A DNA stretch of 64,000 nucleotides from Actinacidiphila oryziradicis (GTDB taxonomy: Bacteria > Actinomycetota > Actinomycetes > Streptomycetales > Streptomycetaceae), in contig NZ_SUMC01000006.1 of assembly GCF_005047355.1 (NCBI RefSeq), positions 124,001 through 188,000 of the forward strand, read 5' to 3'. The notes beneath the pieces were generated by a model. It had not been told where the DNA came from. It saw only the letters and a program-made list of their open reading frames with translations, and searched no databases. How positions within the stretch are numbered: position 1 is the stretch's first letter; the number at the start of each line of letters is the position of its first letter. Shown one piece after another: positions 53,456-62,311 of this stretch. The position numbers and the translations under genes were made by a program.

Positions 53456-54400
53456 TCACCACCGCGGCTGGGACGGTTCCGTGAGCAACTTCGCCAGACG
53501 GTCTGCGAAGTCGGTGAGCCAGTCCAGTCGGGATCCGCTGCGGGCCATACGGAACCCGTGGCGGCGGCCCCAGAACGCAGTCTGGACGGCATGGAGCTGA
53601 GCCCAGCGCTGGGCGCGTTCGCGATCGAGTTCCGCGGCCTCGACGAAGACGTCCAGAGTGCGGTGGACAGCCTTGTGCAGGTCGTCCGCTTCGAGAAGCG
53701 TCAGCGCGTGCGACTTGAGGAGTGTGCCGCCGTCGTAAGCGGGGTCTCCTGCGTATCCCTTGGGGTCGACGGCCAGCCATGGCTCACGGTCGGCGCGCAG
53801 GATGTTTCTGGCGTGGAGGTCGCCGTGGATGAGGGTGTCCGGCTGGACACGGGCCAGCTCGCGGACGGTCGCCACTGCGGCATCCACCACGTAGGGCGCC
53901 AGCGTGTGCGTCAGCTCCCCGGCATCCTTGCGCAGCTGCTCCTCCCAGGCGTCGGCCTGCTCCCGCAGCCGGGGCAGGCCGGGCGGCGCGGGGATGGCCA
54001 GCCGGCGATTGATCCGCCCGGCCACCGTCACCACCTCATCGCCGTCTTCGACCTCCGCCAAGGTCGAGCTCTGGGCCCGCTCCAGCAGCATCGCGAAACG
54101 CTCGTCGTCGCGTTCGTGCAGCAGGACGGCTCCGCGGCCGCCCCACGCCGCGAACGCGTCCGGCTCATAGACGTTGCCGGGGTGCGGAAACGACACCTTC
54201 AGCACGGAAGCCCCCTCAACCCCGTGCTGCACCGGGACAATGACCCCGACGCCCCCGTGCATGACCTCCCCGTCCGGCGCGCACCCCCAGCGCTCCAGCA
54301 GCTCCTCTACGATCCTGGGCAGTTCGGCGAGCCACGCCGCTCCGCCCTCTCCTTCGCGCTCGATGGTGCTCCGCGCGAATGCCTCTGGTACCCCGATCAT
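53456..54400 (-). CDS. aminoglycoside/hydroxyurea phosphotransferase-like kinase
   Basis: ATG at 54400. Kinase-like fold of the APH(6)/hydroxyurea phosphotransferase family: catalytic HGDLHARNIL near residue 189 and metal-binding AVDPKGYAGDPAYD near 212. The N-lobe has VLKVSFPHP. Length 314 aa is normal. These enzymes phosphorylate streptomycin or hydroxyurea, or small metabolites; resistance cannot be concluded from the sequence. Surrounded by remnants, with no operon partner. Confidence 0.85.
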   Translation of the reverse strand: MIGVPEAFARSTIEREGEGGAAWLAELPRIVEELLERWGCAPDGEVMHGGVGVIVPVQHGVEGASVLKVSFPHPGNVYEPDAFAAWGGRGAVLLHERDDERFAMLLERAQSSTLAEVEDGDEVVTVAGRINRRLAIPAPPGLPRLREQADAWEEQLRKDAGELTHTLAPYVVDAAVATVRELARVQPDTLIHGDLHARNILRADREPWLAVDPKGYAGDPAYDGGTLLKSHALTLLEADDLHKAVHRTLDVFVEAAELDRERAQRWAQLHAVQTAFWGRRHGFRMARSGSRLDWLTDFADRLAKLLTEPSQPRW

Positions 54401-55058
54401 CCGGGCACCTTACGCGCCGGCCCGGCGCCGCCACCAGGCCATCGCCCAAGCCAGTCACTACCGGCGGCGAGCTGTCAATCGGGCATGAAGATCACGGTCT
54501 AAAGCTGGAGTACCAGCTAGCACCTCGACCGCTCAGATCAGGCAGGCGCGCAGCGAGAGCTGTCCCGGCAAGGCGCCGCCGAAGGGGCCTGGTCGAGGTT
54601 GTGCAGATACACTATGAAGTGCCCCTTTCGTCCGGATCTTGGCGGAACCAAGCCTTGGCCTGACATGCACTCTTTCGTATCTGCTCATCCGGAGTCACTC
54701 TCCGGTCAGAGGCAATCCCGTACACGGGCGGATGGGGGAGACCAACTGTGGCGACACCTTTGTACGTGCCGGCGCTCCCGTCGAGGCACGCGGCCCTCAC
54801 CGCGCTCAAACGGGTCGATTCAGCACACAAGTCGAGGATCCAACCGCTGGCGAGGGGCCTCTACTACGCGGCCCATGCGGATCGAAGGCGAGAGCCGCGT
54901 GGATTCGCAAAGAGCCTTGAGCTGCGCCTCAAGAACACGTCGATGGCTCCTCTCACCGGATCGGGATCATGTCTCATCGAAGGTCAGTCGAAGGTTGAGC
55001 AGTCAACAAGCTTATGTCATAGGGTAGTTTCCTCGCCGTCCGTATGAAGGAGTTAGAG
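54401..55058. other. gene-poor stretch with beta-protein remnant
   Basis: About 650 bases upstream of the LLM gene. Apart from the remnant at 54748, no supported gene. AT-richer patches at 54600-54680 and 55000-55040 may hold promoters. Confidence 0.4.
54748..54850 (+). pseudogene. 5' remnant of a T4 beta-protein family gene
   Basis: From the GTG at 54748 the peptide reads MATPLYVPALPSRHAALTAL and continues to SRIQPL, as at the start of streptomycete beta-family proteins (T4 beta protein, several hundred residues). After that the sequence loses sense. An open frame continues to 55047 but is not like the family. Confidence 0.5.
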
Positions 55059-55988
55059 ATGCCGGTCTCACTCGGTCTCGGTCTTCCGCAGATGAAGCAG
55101 TACGACATCGGCCGCGATGTAGCCACCGTGGCACGGGCGGCGGAAGAGGCCGGGTACGAGAGCCTGTGGGTCTTCGAGCGTATTCTCTTCCCTGAACCCG
55201 CCACCCAGGGCCTGTACGGCATCCCTGGGCTGCCATGGCCCGAGTGGTACCGCAGCGTCGCCGACCCGCTGGTCACGCTCACGCTGGCCGCCGCGGCCAC
55301 CGACCGGGCCCGGCTCGGCACCAGCGTCTTGGTCGCGCCGCTGCACGTACCGTTCCAGCTGGCCCGTTCGCTCGCCTCGCTCGACGTCGCCAGCGGCGGC
55401 CGGGTGATCGCGGGCCTCGGCACGGGCTGGTCCCTGGACGAGTACGCAGCCGCCTCCGTCGCCCCCTTCGAGAAGCGCGGGGCGGTCCTGGACGAGCTGC
55501 TGGACGTGTGCGCAGCCGTCTGGGGCCCGGACCCTGTCTCGTACGAGGGCGAGCTGACCACCATCGCCCCGTCCAACGTCGGCCCCAAGCCGGTTCGCCC
55601 CATCCCGGTCTATCTGCCCGCGAACAGCCCGCGCGCCACCCGTCGTCTGGTGGACCGGGCGGACGGCTGGATGCCCGTGGCCATGGGCCCCGCGCAGCTG
55701 GCCGAGCAGTGGAGGCAGATACAGGACCTGGCCGCTCAGCGCGGCCGGGAGCGCCCGATCGAGGTCTGTGCCCGCGTCAACGCGGAGTACAGCGCCAAGC
55801 CGTTCCAGGGTGAGGGCCGACAGCCCTTCCAAGGCAGCGTGGCGCAGATCGTCGAGGACCTGGTGGCGCACGCCGGGACGGGCGTATCAGAGTTCATGCT
55901 GGAGCTCCAGGGCACGACCCGTGATGCCGCGGAGCTGGTCGACGTGGCGGCCGAGGTGTACGAGGCGGCGCGAGCGGCGGGCGTCTGA
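55059..55988 (+). CDS. LLM-class F420-dependent oxidoreductase
   Basis: ATG at 55059 is preferred because GAAGGAG lies six bases before it; an in-frame ATG at 55044 lacks one. Luciferase-like barrel: SLGLGLPQMKQYD, YESLWVFERI, RLGTSVLVAPLHVPFQLARS, GRVIAGLGTGW. At 309 aa it matches the F420-dependent group common in actinobacteria. It transfers hydride to or from coenzyme F420; the substrate is unknown. Followed by a strong terminator. Confidence 0.9.
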   Translation: MPVSLGLGLPQMKQYDIGRDVATVARAAEEAGYESLWVFERILFPEPATQGLYGIPGLPWPEWYRSVADPLVTLTLAAAATDRARLGTSVLVAPLHVPFQLARSLASLDVASGGRVIAGLGTGWSLDEYAAASVAPFEKRGAVLDELLDVCAAVWGPDPVSYEGELTTIAPSNVGPKPVRPIPVYLPANSPRATRRLVDRADGWMPVAMGPAQLAEQWRQIQDLAAQRGRERPIEVCARVNAEYSAKPFQGEGRQPFQGSVAQIVEDLVAHAGTGVSEFMLELQGTTRDAAELVDVAAEVYEAARAAGV

Positions 55989-56002
55989 CAGTACGACGAT
56001 GG

Positions 56003-56040
56003 TGCCGGGGCCCGCAGTCCAGCGACGGCGGGCCCCGGCA
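56003..56040 (+). terminator. 13-bp perfect hairpin after the LLM gene
   Basis: TGCCGGGGCCCGC (56003-56015) pairs perfectly with GCGGGCCCCGGCA (56028-56040), a 12-base loop between, 15 bases after the stop. Confidence 0.75.
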
Positions 56041-56144
56041 GGTCCGTGCGCCGGCTGAGCCGCCGGTCGATTCCCCAGAAGTTCGGTGTCTCGGCTCTGC
56101 GCATCGGGTACCGGCCAGTAGCGTCGGTCTTCGACGTACGGACC

Positions 56145-56291
56145 ATGTCCGCCGAAGAGCAGACATACTTTCGGGACCGAGGACGATGGGACGACTGGTG
56201 GCAGCGCTGCCGACTGCCGGACATACCGGAAGAGCCGCCTTCGGAAGCAAGCGCCGTGCCGGTACGTGGGTATCTGGAGGTGACACTGTGA
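56145..56291 (+). CDS. possible small protein, 48 aa
   Basis: From the ATG at 56145 it reads MSAEEQTYFRDRGRWDDWWQ and ends in VRGYLEVTL. Codon use is only partly like that of neighbours. A longer start at 56046 is possible. No family recognised and no clear ribosome site; weak. Confidence 0.25.
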   Translation: MSAEEQTYFRDRGRWDDWWQRCRLPDIPEEPPSEASAVPVRGYLEVTL

Positions 56292-56336
56292 GCACCAACT
56301 GGCGACGACGCTGACGGTGGCGCCCGCCAAGAGCAG

Positions 56337-56702
56337 CGGACGGTGCAACAGCGCGGGGACGCACCAACACCGGCACCCCCGCCGCCCTCCACACCTTCAC
56401 CCGCGACACCGCCGTCCGGCTCCACTTCCACCCGACGGCACCCAAGACCTCGCCCCTGAGGCCAGCCCACCGGCCCCCAAGCCGCCCTGGGCCGCCTCCT
56501 GTCCCTCACCGCCCCGGCCGGCTTCCACGGCACCTGGCGCAGGCTCAAGATCTGCCCCTCCGAGCACTGCCAGTGGGCCTTCTACGACCACTCAAAGAAC
56601 AGATCGGGCACCTGGTGCCAGATGGCGGAGTGCGGCAACCGGGCCAAGGCCCGCGCTTACCGAAACCGCCGGACGGAACCTTCCGACGCCGCCGCGCAGT
56701 AG
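56337..56702 (+). pseudogene. CGNR zinc-finger regulator, two frameshifts
   Basis: Three pieces in three frames join into one protein: TNTGTPAALHTFTRDTAVRL (about 56350-56430), then DGTQDLAPEAS (about 56435-56470), then GPQAALGRLLSLTAPAGF up to the zinc finger CPSEHCQWAFYDHSKNRSG and WCQMAECGNRAKARAYRNRR, which ends at 56702. This is the complete C-terminal order of ABATE/CGNR regulators. The four cysteines are kept. The N-terminus is missing or unrecognisable. Two single-base shifts and loss of the front make it a pseudogene. Confidence 0.7.
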
Positions 56703-56789
56703 GCCATACCGGGCGCAGCCGGATGAGCAGCTGGCAAGCGCCTCCGGCGGTTGTTCCCATCGACCCACTGGCCGGAATCGACGGCAGTC

Positions 56790-57653
56790 CTATCGCTCGG
56801 CAAGCAGCGCGTAGAGCAGGGGCACGCGGGGGTGATCGTCAGGAAGGCGCCACCAGCCCTCGGGGGTGGGCATCATTCGATCCCATCGTGGCCAGGGCAG
56901 TTCGTCGATCTCGCGAAGCCTCGCGAGTCGAAGACCTGCGTCTGTCAGCGCGTTCAGTACCTCGTCCAGGCCGTGCGTCCACTCGTAGCTGTCAGTGGCC
57001 CCCTCGACCGGCGGACCATCGGTGTATGTACGGGAGGAGTTCCTGTGGATGGCACCACGCCCGCCCAAGTAGTCATGTCGCAGCAGCAACTCCGGGCCTT
57101 CGCCCGCGCCGGGCTTGGGCCCGAGGGCATTGAGCAGGGGATGGAACTCCACGACATAAAGCCGCCCGCCCGGGCGCAACAACTGTCTGATCACCTGCGC
57201 CCACCGATCCAGGTCGGGTAGATAGCACAGTGCCCCTTTGCCTGTATAGACGATATCGAACTGCCTGCCGCCGAGAAGGCTGGGCGCGTCATAGACGTTG
57301 CCCTCGACAAACTCGACAGTCCGGCGCGCGCGGGCCGCGATGTCGCGGGCCGCAGCAATCGAGGCGGCGGAGATGTCCAGGCCGACCGCTCGGGCCCCGC
57401 GCTCGGCGAAGGCGATGGTCTCGGTGCCCAAATGGCATTGGAGGTGTACTACGTCGCGATCTTGTAGAGGTCCCAGGTCAGACCACTCGAAGCTGCCGAA
57501 CCACCGCTGCGCATCGAGCTCGCTGTCCAGCCCGTAGAACTTGCTCTGCAGATGAACAGGCGTTCGTGCGTCCCAGTTTGCCTGATTGGCCGCCATCATG
57601 CGCAGGACGGCGGGTTCAAATGAGGGTGACGTTTGATTCACCACACCATTCAA
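56790..57653 (-). CDS. class I SAM-dependent methyltransferase
   Basis: The protein contains ANWDARTPVHLQSKFYG, a SAM motif VVHLQCHLGTETIAFAERGA (a variant of the glycine loop), GLDIS and PGGRLYVVEFHP, as in the Methyltransf_25/11 group. It converges on the CGNR remnant. The start is uncertain: the frame begins with a TTG at 57653, but the ATGs at 57599 and 57596 are also plausible; no ribosome site decides. Substrate unknown. Confidence 0.82.
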   Translation of the reverse strand: MNGVVNQTSPSFEPAVLRMMAANQANWDARTPVHLQSKFYGLDSELDAQRWFGSFEWSDLGPLQDRDVVHLQCHLGTETIAFAERGARAVGLDISAASIAAARDIAARARRTVEFVEGNVYDAPSLLGGRQFDIVYTGKGALCYLPDLDRWAQVIRQLLRPGGRLYVVEFHPLLNALGPKPGAGEGPELLLRHDYLGGRGAIHRNSSRTYTDGPPVEGATDSYEWTHGLDEVLNALTDAGLRLARLREIDELPWPRWDRMMPTPEGWWRLPDDHPRVPLLYALLAER

Positions 57654-58001
57654 TCGTGCCTGACCCCCACGGGTCTGACGGACGGCGAAGCAATGGCTTG
57701 GCCCGGGTGAGGCGGCGCCGCTCGTTCACGCCAACCCCGATCACCGCCGTACTGGACGAACTCCTGCGCCCCGCTGCCGACACCTGACGTCGCTACGGCA
57801 AATGACGCAGACTGCCCTCGTCAGGCAGATGGATCCAGCCCTTCCTGGCTGCGATCCCGGCATCCTCGCCGGCTGGGCGGCCAAGCCCGTTCTTGTCCTG
57901 GGAGGCCTTACAGAAGCCCTAGAAGCCTCATCATCCCAGTTCAGAAGGCACTTTCGTGTTCCCGCTCAATATCCGGACGCCGCCCCAAATGAACACGCGG
58001 G
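57654..58001. other. gene-poor stretch with gene tail and repeat copy
   Basis: Near 57715-57787 a plus-strand frame with high GC3 reads FTPTPITAVLDELLRPAADT and stops; it is perhaps the end of a lost gene. The region from 57947 holds one copy of a degenerate 60-bp repeat (see 62484). No intact gene. Confidence 0.4.
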
Positions 58002-58005
58002 TTAG
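57947..58005. repeat. degenerate ~60-bp repeat, copy 1
   Basis: GGCACTTTCG and ATCCGGACGCCGCC blocks match those at 62484-62544 in the same order and orientation, about 80 per cent identical by eye with one gap. The second copy lies in a transposase remnant, so this one may be a trace of a related insertion. Confidence 0.5.
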
Positions 58006-58175
58006 TGGCTGTGGGTCCACCACTGGAGCAGGGCGAGCGCGGCCGGCCCGGCGGCACCGGCCAGACTGTAGGCCGCGCGTCGCAGGATCAGCGCCGGTAG
58101 ACGCCGGACGCCGGCCGTCGTGCCGGCGGCGTTGTCGTCAATGGACCTGTTGGGGCCGGTGGCCGGGGTGGTCAT
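58002..58175 (-). CDS. 57-aa small membrane protein
   Basis: ATG at 58175 with CTGGAG five bases upstream. It reads MTTPATGPNRSIDDNAAGTT, a basic stretch VRRLPALILRRAAY, and a hydrophobic helix SLAGAAGPAALALLQWW, ending THSH. Third positions are nearly all G or C. Divergent from the STAND NTPase with about 200 bases between, so they may share regulation. Family unknown. Confidence 0.5.
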   Translation of the reverse strand: MTTPATGPNRSIDDNAAGTTAGVRRLPALILRRAAYSLAGAAGPAALALLQWWTHSH

Positions 58176-58379
58176 CACGTCTCCAGAGCGTCAGGGGAAC
58201 GCCGTCGGAACCGGCGGCGGTTCGAGACTCGCTTCCCGGACCCCGACTTGTCTGCGCCCGGCGGGTGGGGAGGGGAGTCGGGCGGCTAAGCTGCTGGTCA
58301 ATATCTACGTGCCCGCCGCACCCGCCGCCGCCGTGGCGGGAGACCGGGGAGTTGGCTGCGGGGAGTCCGGGGACGACGT

Positions 58380-61300
58380 ATGGGGACCCAGGTACGGGAG
58401 CTGCACGCGCGACTGCGCGGGTTACGCGAACGGGCCGAGGTTGCGCGCAAGGTCGTGAACAAGCCGTGCAGCCAGGTTGTGCTGGAACGCGATGTGCGCT
58501 CCTGCTCCCTGCGGGGGGCGGAGGGATTCACCGGAAAGCGCGCCAGCGACTGGGCGCCAAAGGATGTGGAACGCTTCAAGGTACCCGGCGAGGACAGTGA
58601 CGATGCGGTGGTGGCGCTGGTCACCGTGTGGTCGCGCTGGTCGGGCGAGGGCGTCGATGAGCGCGCGTGGCGCCGACAGCTGAGGCTGGCCCGGGGCGAA
58701 CGCGAGCGGGAACGCGCAGCCGACGGCCGACGGTTCGCTGAAGGTCCGCGGGGGGAGACGGCTCACGGGGCGTCACACGCGGCCGAGGGGGCAGCCCGGC
58801 TGACACCCGACAGCCGGGTCGACGGGTGGGAGTCCAAGGGCGGGGCCTCGGCACTGACGGCGTCCGAAGCCGACACCCCGGCTTGGCGGTTACGGGCGGC
58901 ACGTTCGGTCTACTGGCGACAGGTTCGGCGCATCGCGCCGGGCCTGCTCCTCCAGCGGGAGCAGGAGCTGGACGAACTCGCCGATTTCTGCACCGCGCCG
59001 GACTCGGCTTCGTACAACTGGTGGCGTGCCCCGAAGTGGTCGGGCAAAACCGCCCTGATGTCGTGGTTCGCCCTGCATCCCCCGCCCTCGGTGCACATCG
59101 TCCCCTTCTTCGTGACCGCCCGATACGCCTCGCAGAACGACCGCGACGCCTTCACCGAGATGGTCATCGGACAACTGGCGGGCCTGCTGGGCGAGGACCT
59201 CGTATCGCAGTATCTGACCGATGCCGCGCGCGAACCGTATCTGCTCGACCTGCTCCACCGCGCGGCCGAGATGTGCGGCGAGTCCGGCGCACGTCTCGTG
59301 CTGCTGGTGGACGGCCTCGACGAGGACCGCGGCGTGACCGCCGGTCCGGACGCGCATAGCATCGCCGCCCTGCTTCCTGATCCCCTTTCGTGCCACTTGC
59401 GGGTCATCGTCGCCAGTCGGCCCAACCCGCCGGTACCGGCGGATGTCCCCAAGGACCACCCCCTGCGGGATCGGTCCATTCTCCGCGACCTGGCCACCTC
59501 CCCGCACGCAACCGCCATCCAGGACGACCTGGAGCGGGAACTGCGGCGCCTGCTGCACGGCACCCGCCTGGAGCGGGACCTCCTCGGTCTGATCACCGCG
59601 GCGGGCGGTGGCCTGAGCGCTGCGGACCTGGCCGATCTCACGGGCGCAGACCCCTGGACGGTGAAGAGCCACCTGCGTACGGCGGCGGGGCGGACCTTCG
59701 AGCCCCGCGGCAGCCGGTGGCGTCCCGAGGCCGGGAACGAGGTCTACATCCTCGGGCACGAGGAGTTGCAGTCCACCGCGGTGGAGGCGTACGGCTCGGC
59801 ACTGGCGGACTACCGGGACCGTGTGCACCGCTGGGCCGAGCGCCACCGTCACCAGGAATGGCCCGCGCAGACACCGGAGTACCTGTTCAACGGCTACTTC
59901 GGGATGCTGCGAGCCGACGACGACCTTGACCGTATGATCCCGCTCGCCCACGACGCCGCGCGACACGAGAGGATGCTCGACCTTACTGGAAGCGACACCG
60001 CGTCCCTTACCGAGGTCACCAATGTCCAGAACATGATCCTCGCGCAGCCGCGCCCCGGCGAATTCATGCTCACCATGGCCCGCCTGGCAGCCCACCGGGA
60101 CCTCTTGCAACACCGCAACAACCGCATACCGAGCGCCCTGCCGCCCTTGTGGGCAGCCCTGGGATACGTCGCCCGGGCCGAGGCCCTTGCCCGTACGATC
60201 GAGAAGCCGGGGGACCAGGCCGAAGCACTGGTCTCCGTCGCGCGCATCGCCGCCGATGGCGACCCGGACAGCGCGGAGACGCTGGCCCGGGCCATCGACA
60301 TCCCGCTGCAGCGCCATGAGGCCATGGCAGCAGTGGTGCGGACCGTGGCGTCCACGGATCCGGACCGGGCGCGTGTCATCGCGGAGCGATTCGACGGGCG
60401 TTTGCGGGCGGAAGCCAACGCAGCCGAGGCACGCGCGGCAGCCGCAAGCGGTGCCCTGACGGATGCCAAACGCCTGGTCGGCGGCATTGATGACCCGCTC
60501 GCTCGCGCTCGCGCCTTGCTGGCGGTGGCATGGGCGGCGGCTGCTGAGCATCCGGCAGAAGCCGAGGTAATCGCCCTCGGCATCGCGTATCCGGCCGTCA
60601 GGGTGGAGGCGGTATGCCGCGTGGCAGAGGCCCTGGCCGGAAAGGGGAACAGCTACCAGGCGGCACGACTGGCCACCACGGCGTGCCGCGAGCTGGAGCT
60701 ACTTGAGGGTGTGCACCAGACGCCGCGGGTTCGCACCCGGTGCGAAAAGGCGGCGGGCGCGGCAGCGGGGGCGGTGGCGGCTTCGGGCGATGTCGACGGG
60801 GCGCTGGCCTTCGCCGCCGAACTGGACTCGCCGTCCGCCAGTAGACAGGCGCGAGCCGCGGTGGCGGCCAGCGTGGCCGTGCGGGGCGACACCGAACGGT
60901 CTCTGGAGATCGCGAAAGAAGTCGGATACCAGGCCTTCGCGGCGATGGCCGAGGCGACCGCTGCGATCGACCCCGGCCGTGCCGAGGAATTTGCCTCCCG
61001 TATCGGTTATCGCGGTGACAGGTACACCACCTTGACGGCTGTGGCCAAGACGGCGGCCGCCCATGGCGACCCTGACCGCGCTGTTTCGGTCGTCGGGCGC
61101 ATCGAGGACGCGAACCCGCGGGTCAGCGCGCTCATCGCAGTGGCCCACGAAGTCGCTTTGGCGGGCGACAGGAAACGAGCCGAGGAGTTGGCCCGGGTCG
61201 CCGAAGCGGGAGCCCGCACGGCAACCCGGCACCAGGCCAACGTGCTGCGTGCCATCGCTCTGGCGCTCGCGGCGGACGGCGACGCCGGCGCGGCGGAACG

Positions 61301-62258
61301 AGTGGCGCAGAGCATCGGCCCTCCCCTCGAACGTGCTGCGGCCTTCGTCGCGGTGGCCTCCGCGCTCGCCGCCGGCGGCGACACCGAGCGTGCGCTGGAC
61401 GTGGTCGGCTCGATCCCCTCAGCAGAACACCGAGGCGAGGCGCTGGCCTGCGTGGCCGGTGCGGTGGCGGCGTACGACCCCGAACTGGCCGAGCGGCTCG
61501 CCAGGCCCATCGCCGAGCCCTGGCGTCAGTCCGAAGCCCTGCTCAAGGTGGTCCGGCGCATCGCGGCCGCCGACCCGGACCGCGCGCAGCGGTTGGCACT
61601 CGACCTGCCGTACCCTGACCTGCAGGCGCAGGCCCTCGCCGCCATCGCCCAGCGGGTCGCGGCCGCGGATCCGGGTCGCGCCGAGGAATTGTCCGCAGCT
61701 GTCGGGAGAATCGCCGCGGGGATTCATGACCACTCGCGCCGCAGGCAAGCACTCGTGGAAGCGGTACGGGCGGTGACGGCGACCCGCGACCTCGACCGGG
61801 CCGAGGCGCTCGCCTTGACCATCCCGCACTTACGGCAGCGCTGGCAGGCGCTGATACCCGTGGTGGGGCTGGCCGGGCTCACCGGTCAGCCCGGCCGGGC
61901 GCTGGCCCTGATCCGCCAGATCGACAACTCCGAGCTCCAGTCGTCGGCTTACGTCGTGCTGACCCGGGCGGCGGCGAGAGGTGACATCGCCCGCGGACTG
62001 TCTGTCGCGCAGGACATCCCGGACCCGCGTACCCGGGCGACGGCGTTCGTCGCGGTTGCGACCGAGGCTGACGCCGCTCGGGCCTCGGCCCTCCTGGTGT
62101 CGGTGCTGGCCACCACCGAGTGGACAGTGGCTTTGGGCGCTCTGGCCCGGCTCCAGCCCGGCGCGTTGTCCGTTCTGGCCGACGAGTGGCTGCGGCCTGT
62201 CCCGATCGGAGCCCAGCCGGAGTACACCGCGAGCCTGTCGGTGAACGCCCCTGCCTGA
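58380..62258 (+). CDS. STAND-type NTPase with helical repeat array, 1292 aa
   Basis: ATG at 58380. Residues 1-110 are helical and basic, like the short XRE-like headers on many streptomycete proteins (ELHARLRGLRERAEVARKVV ... WRRQLRLARGER). A STAND ATPase follows at about 170-520: QREQELDELADFC, an aberrant P-loop RAPKWSGKTALMSW near 214-227 (alanine-proline-lysine-tryptophan where glycines are usual), Walker B LVLLVDGLDED near 305-315, VIVASRPNPP as sensor, and a winged helix GLSAADLADLTGAD. From about 580 to the end lies an array of about 32-residue helical hairpins (ALVSVARIAADGDPDSAE-type repeats). STANDs with such arrays sense ligands and trigger an effector. No effector domain is obvious. 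Defence role is possible, not shown. Confidence 0.82.
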   Translation: MGTQVRELHARLRGLRERAEVARKVVNKPCSQVVLERDVRSCSLRGAEGFTGKRASDWAPKDVERFKVPGEDSDDAVVALVTVWSRWSGEGVDERAWRRQLRLARGERERERAADGRRFAEGPRGETAHGASHAAEGAARLTPDSRVDGWESKGGASALTASEADTPAWRLRAARSVYWRQVRRIAPGLLLQREQELDELADFCTAPDSASYNWWRAPKWSGKTALMSWFALHPPPSVHIVPFFVTARYASQNDRDAFTEMVIGQLAGLLGEDLVSQYLTDAAREPYLLDLLHRAAEMCGESGARLVLLVDGLDEDRGVTAGPDAHSIAALLPDPLSCHLRVIVASRPNPPVPADVPKDHPLRDRSILRDLATSPHATAIQDDLERELRRLLHGTRLERDLLGLITAAGGGLSAADLADLTGADPWTVKSHLRTAAGRTFEPRGSRWRPEAGNEVYILGHEELQSTAVEAYGSALADYRDRVHRWAERHRHQEWPAQTPEYLFNGYFGMLRADDDLDRMIPLAHDAARHERMLDLTGSDTASLTEVTNVQNMILAQPRPGEFMLTMARLAAHRDLLQHRNNRIPSALPPLWAALGYVARAEALARTIEKPGDQAEALVSVARIAADGDPDSAETLARAIDIPLQRHEAMAAVVRTVASTDPDRARVIAERFDGRLRAEANAAEARAAAASGALTDAKRLVGGIDDPLARARALLAVAWAAAAEHPAEAEVIALGIAYPAVRVEAVCRVAEALAGKGNSYQAARLATTACRELELLEGVHQTPRVRTRCEKAAGAAAGAVAASGDVDGALAFAAELDSPSASRQARAAVAASVAVRGDTERSLEIAKEVGYQAFAAMAEATAAIDPGRAEEFASRIGYRGDRYTTLTAVAKTAAAHGDPDRAVSVVGRIEDANPRVSALIAVAHEVALAGDRKRAEELARVAEAGARTATRHQANVLRAIALALAADGDAGAAERVAQSIGPPLERAAAFVAVASALAAGGDTERALDVVGSIPSAEHRGEALACVAGAVAAYDPELAERLARPIAEPWRQSEALLKVVRRIAAADPDRAQRLALDLPYPDLQAQALAAIAQRVAAADPGRAEELSAAVGRIAAGIHDHSRRRQALVEAVRAVTATRDLDRAEALALTIPHLRQRWQALIPVVGLAGLTGQPGRALALIRQIDNSELQSSAYVVLTRAAARGDIARGLSVAQDIPDPRTRATAFVAVATEADAARASALLVSVLATTEWTVALGALARLQPGALSVLADEWLRPVPIGAQPEYTASLSVNAPA

Positions 62259-62311
62259 GCGGCGGCCCGCCGACCCCGGGGACGGCGCCCGACCAAGAAG
62301 ATTCGTTTGGA

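Noticed and set aside
53456-54400. Calling the kinase a streptomycin resistance gene
   Set aside because: The APH(6)/hydroxyurea family has members without a resistance role, and no streptomycin biosynthesis gene is near.
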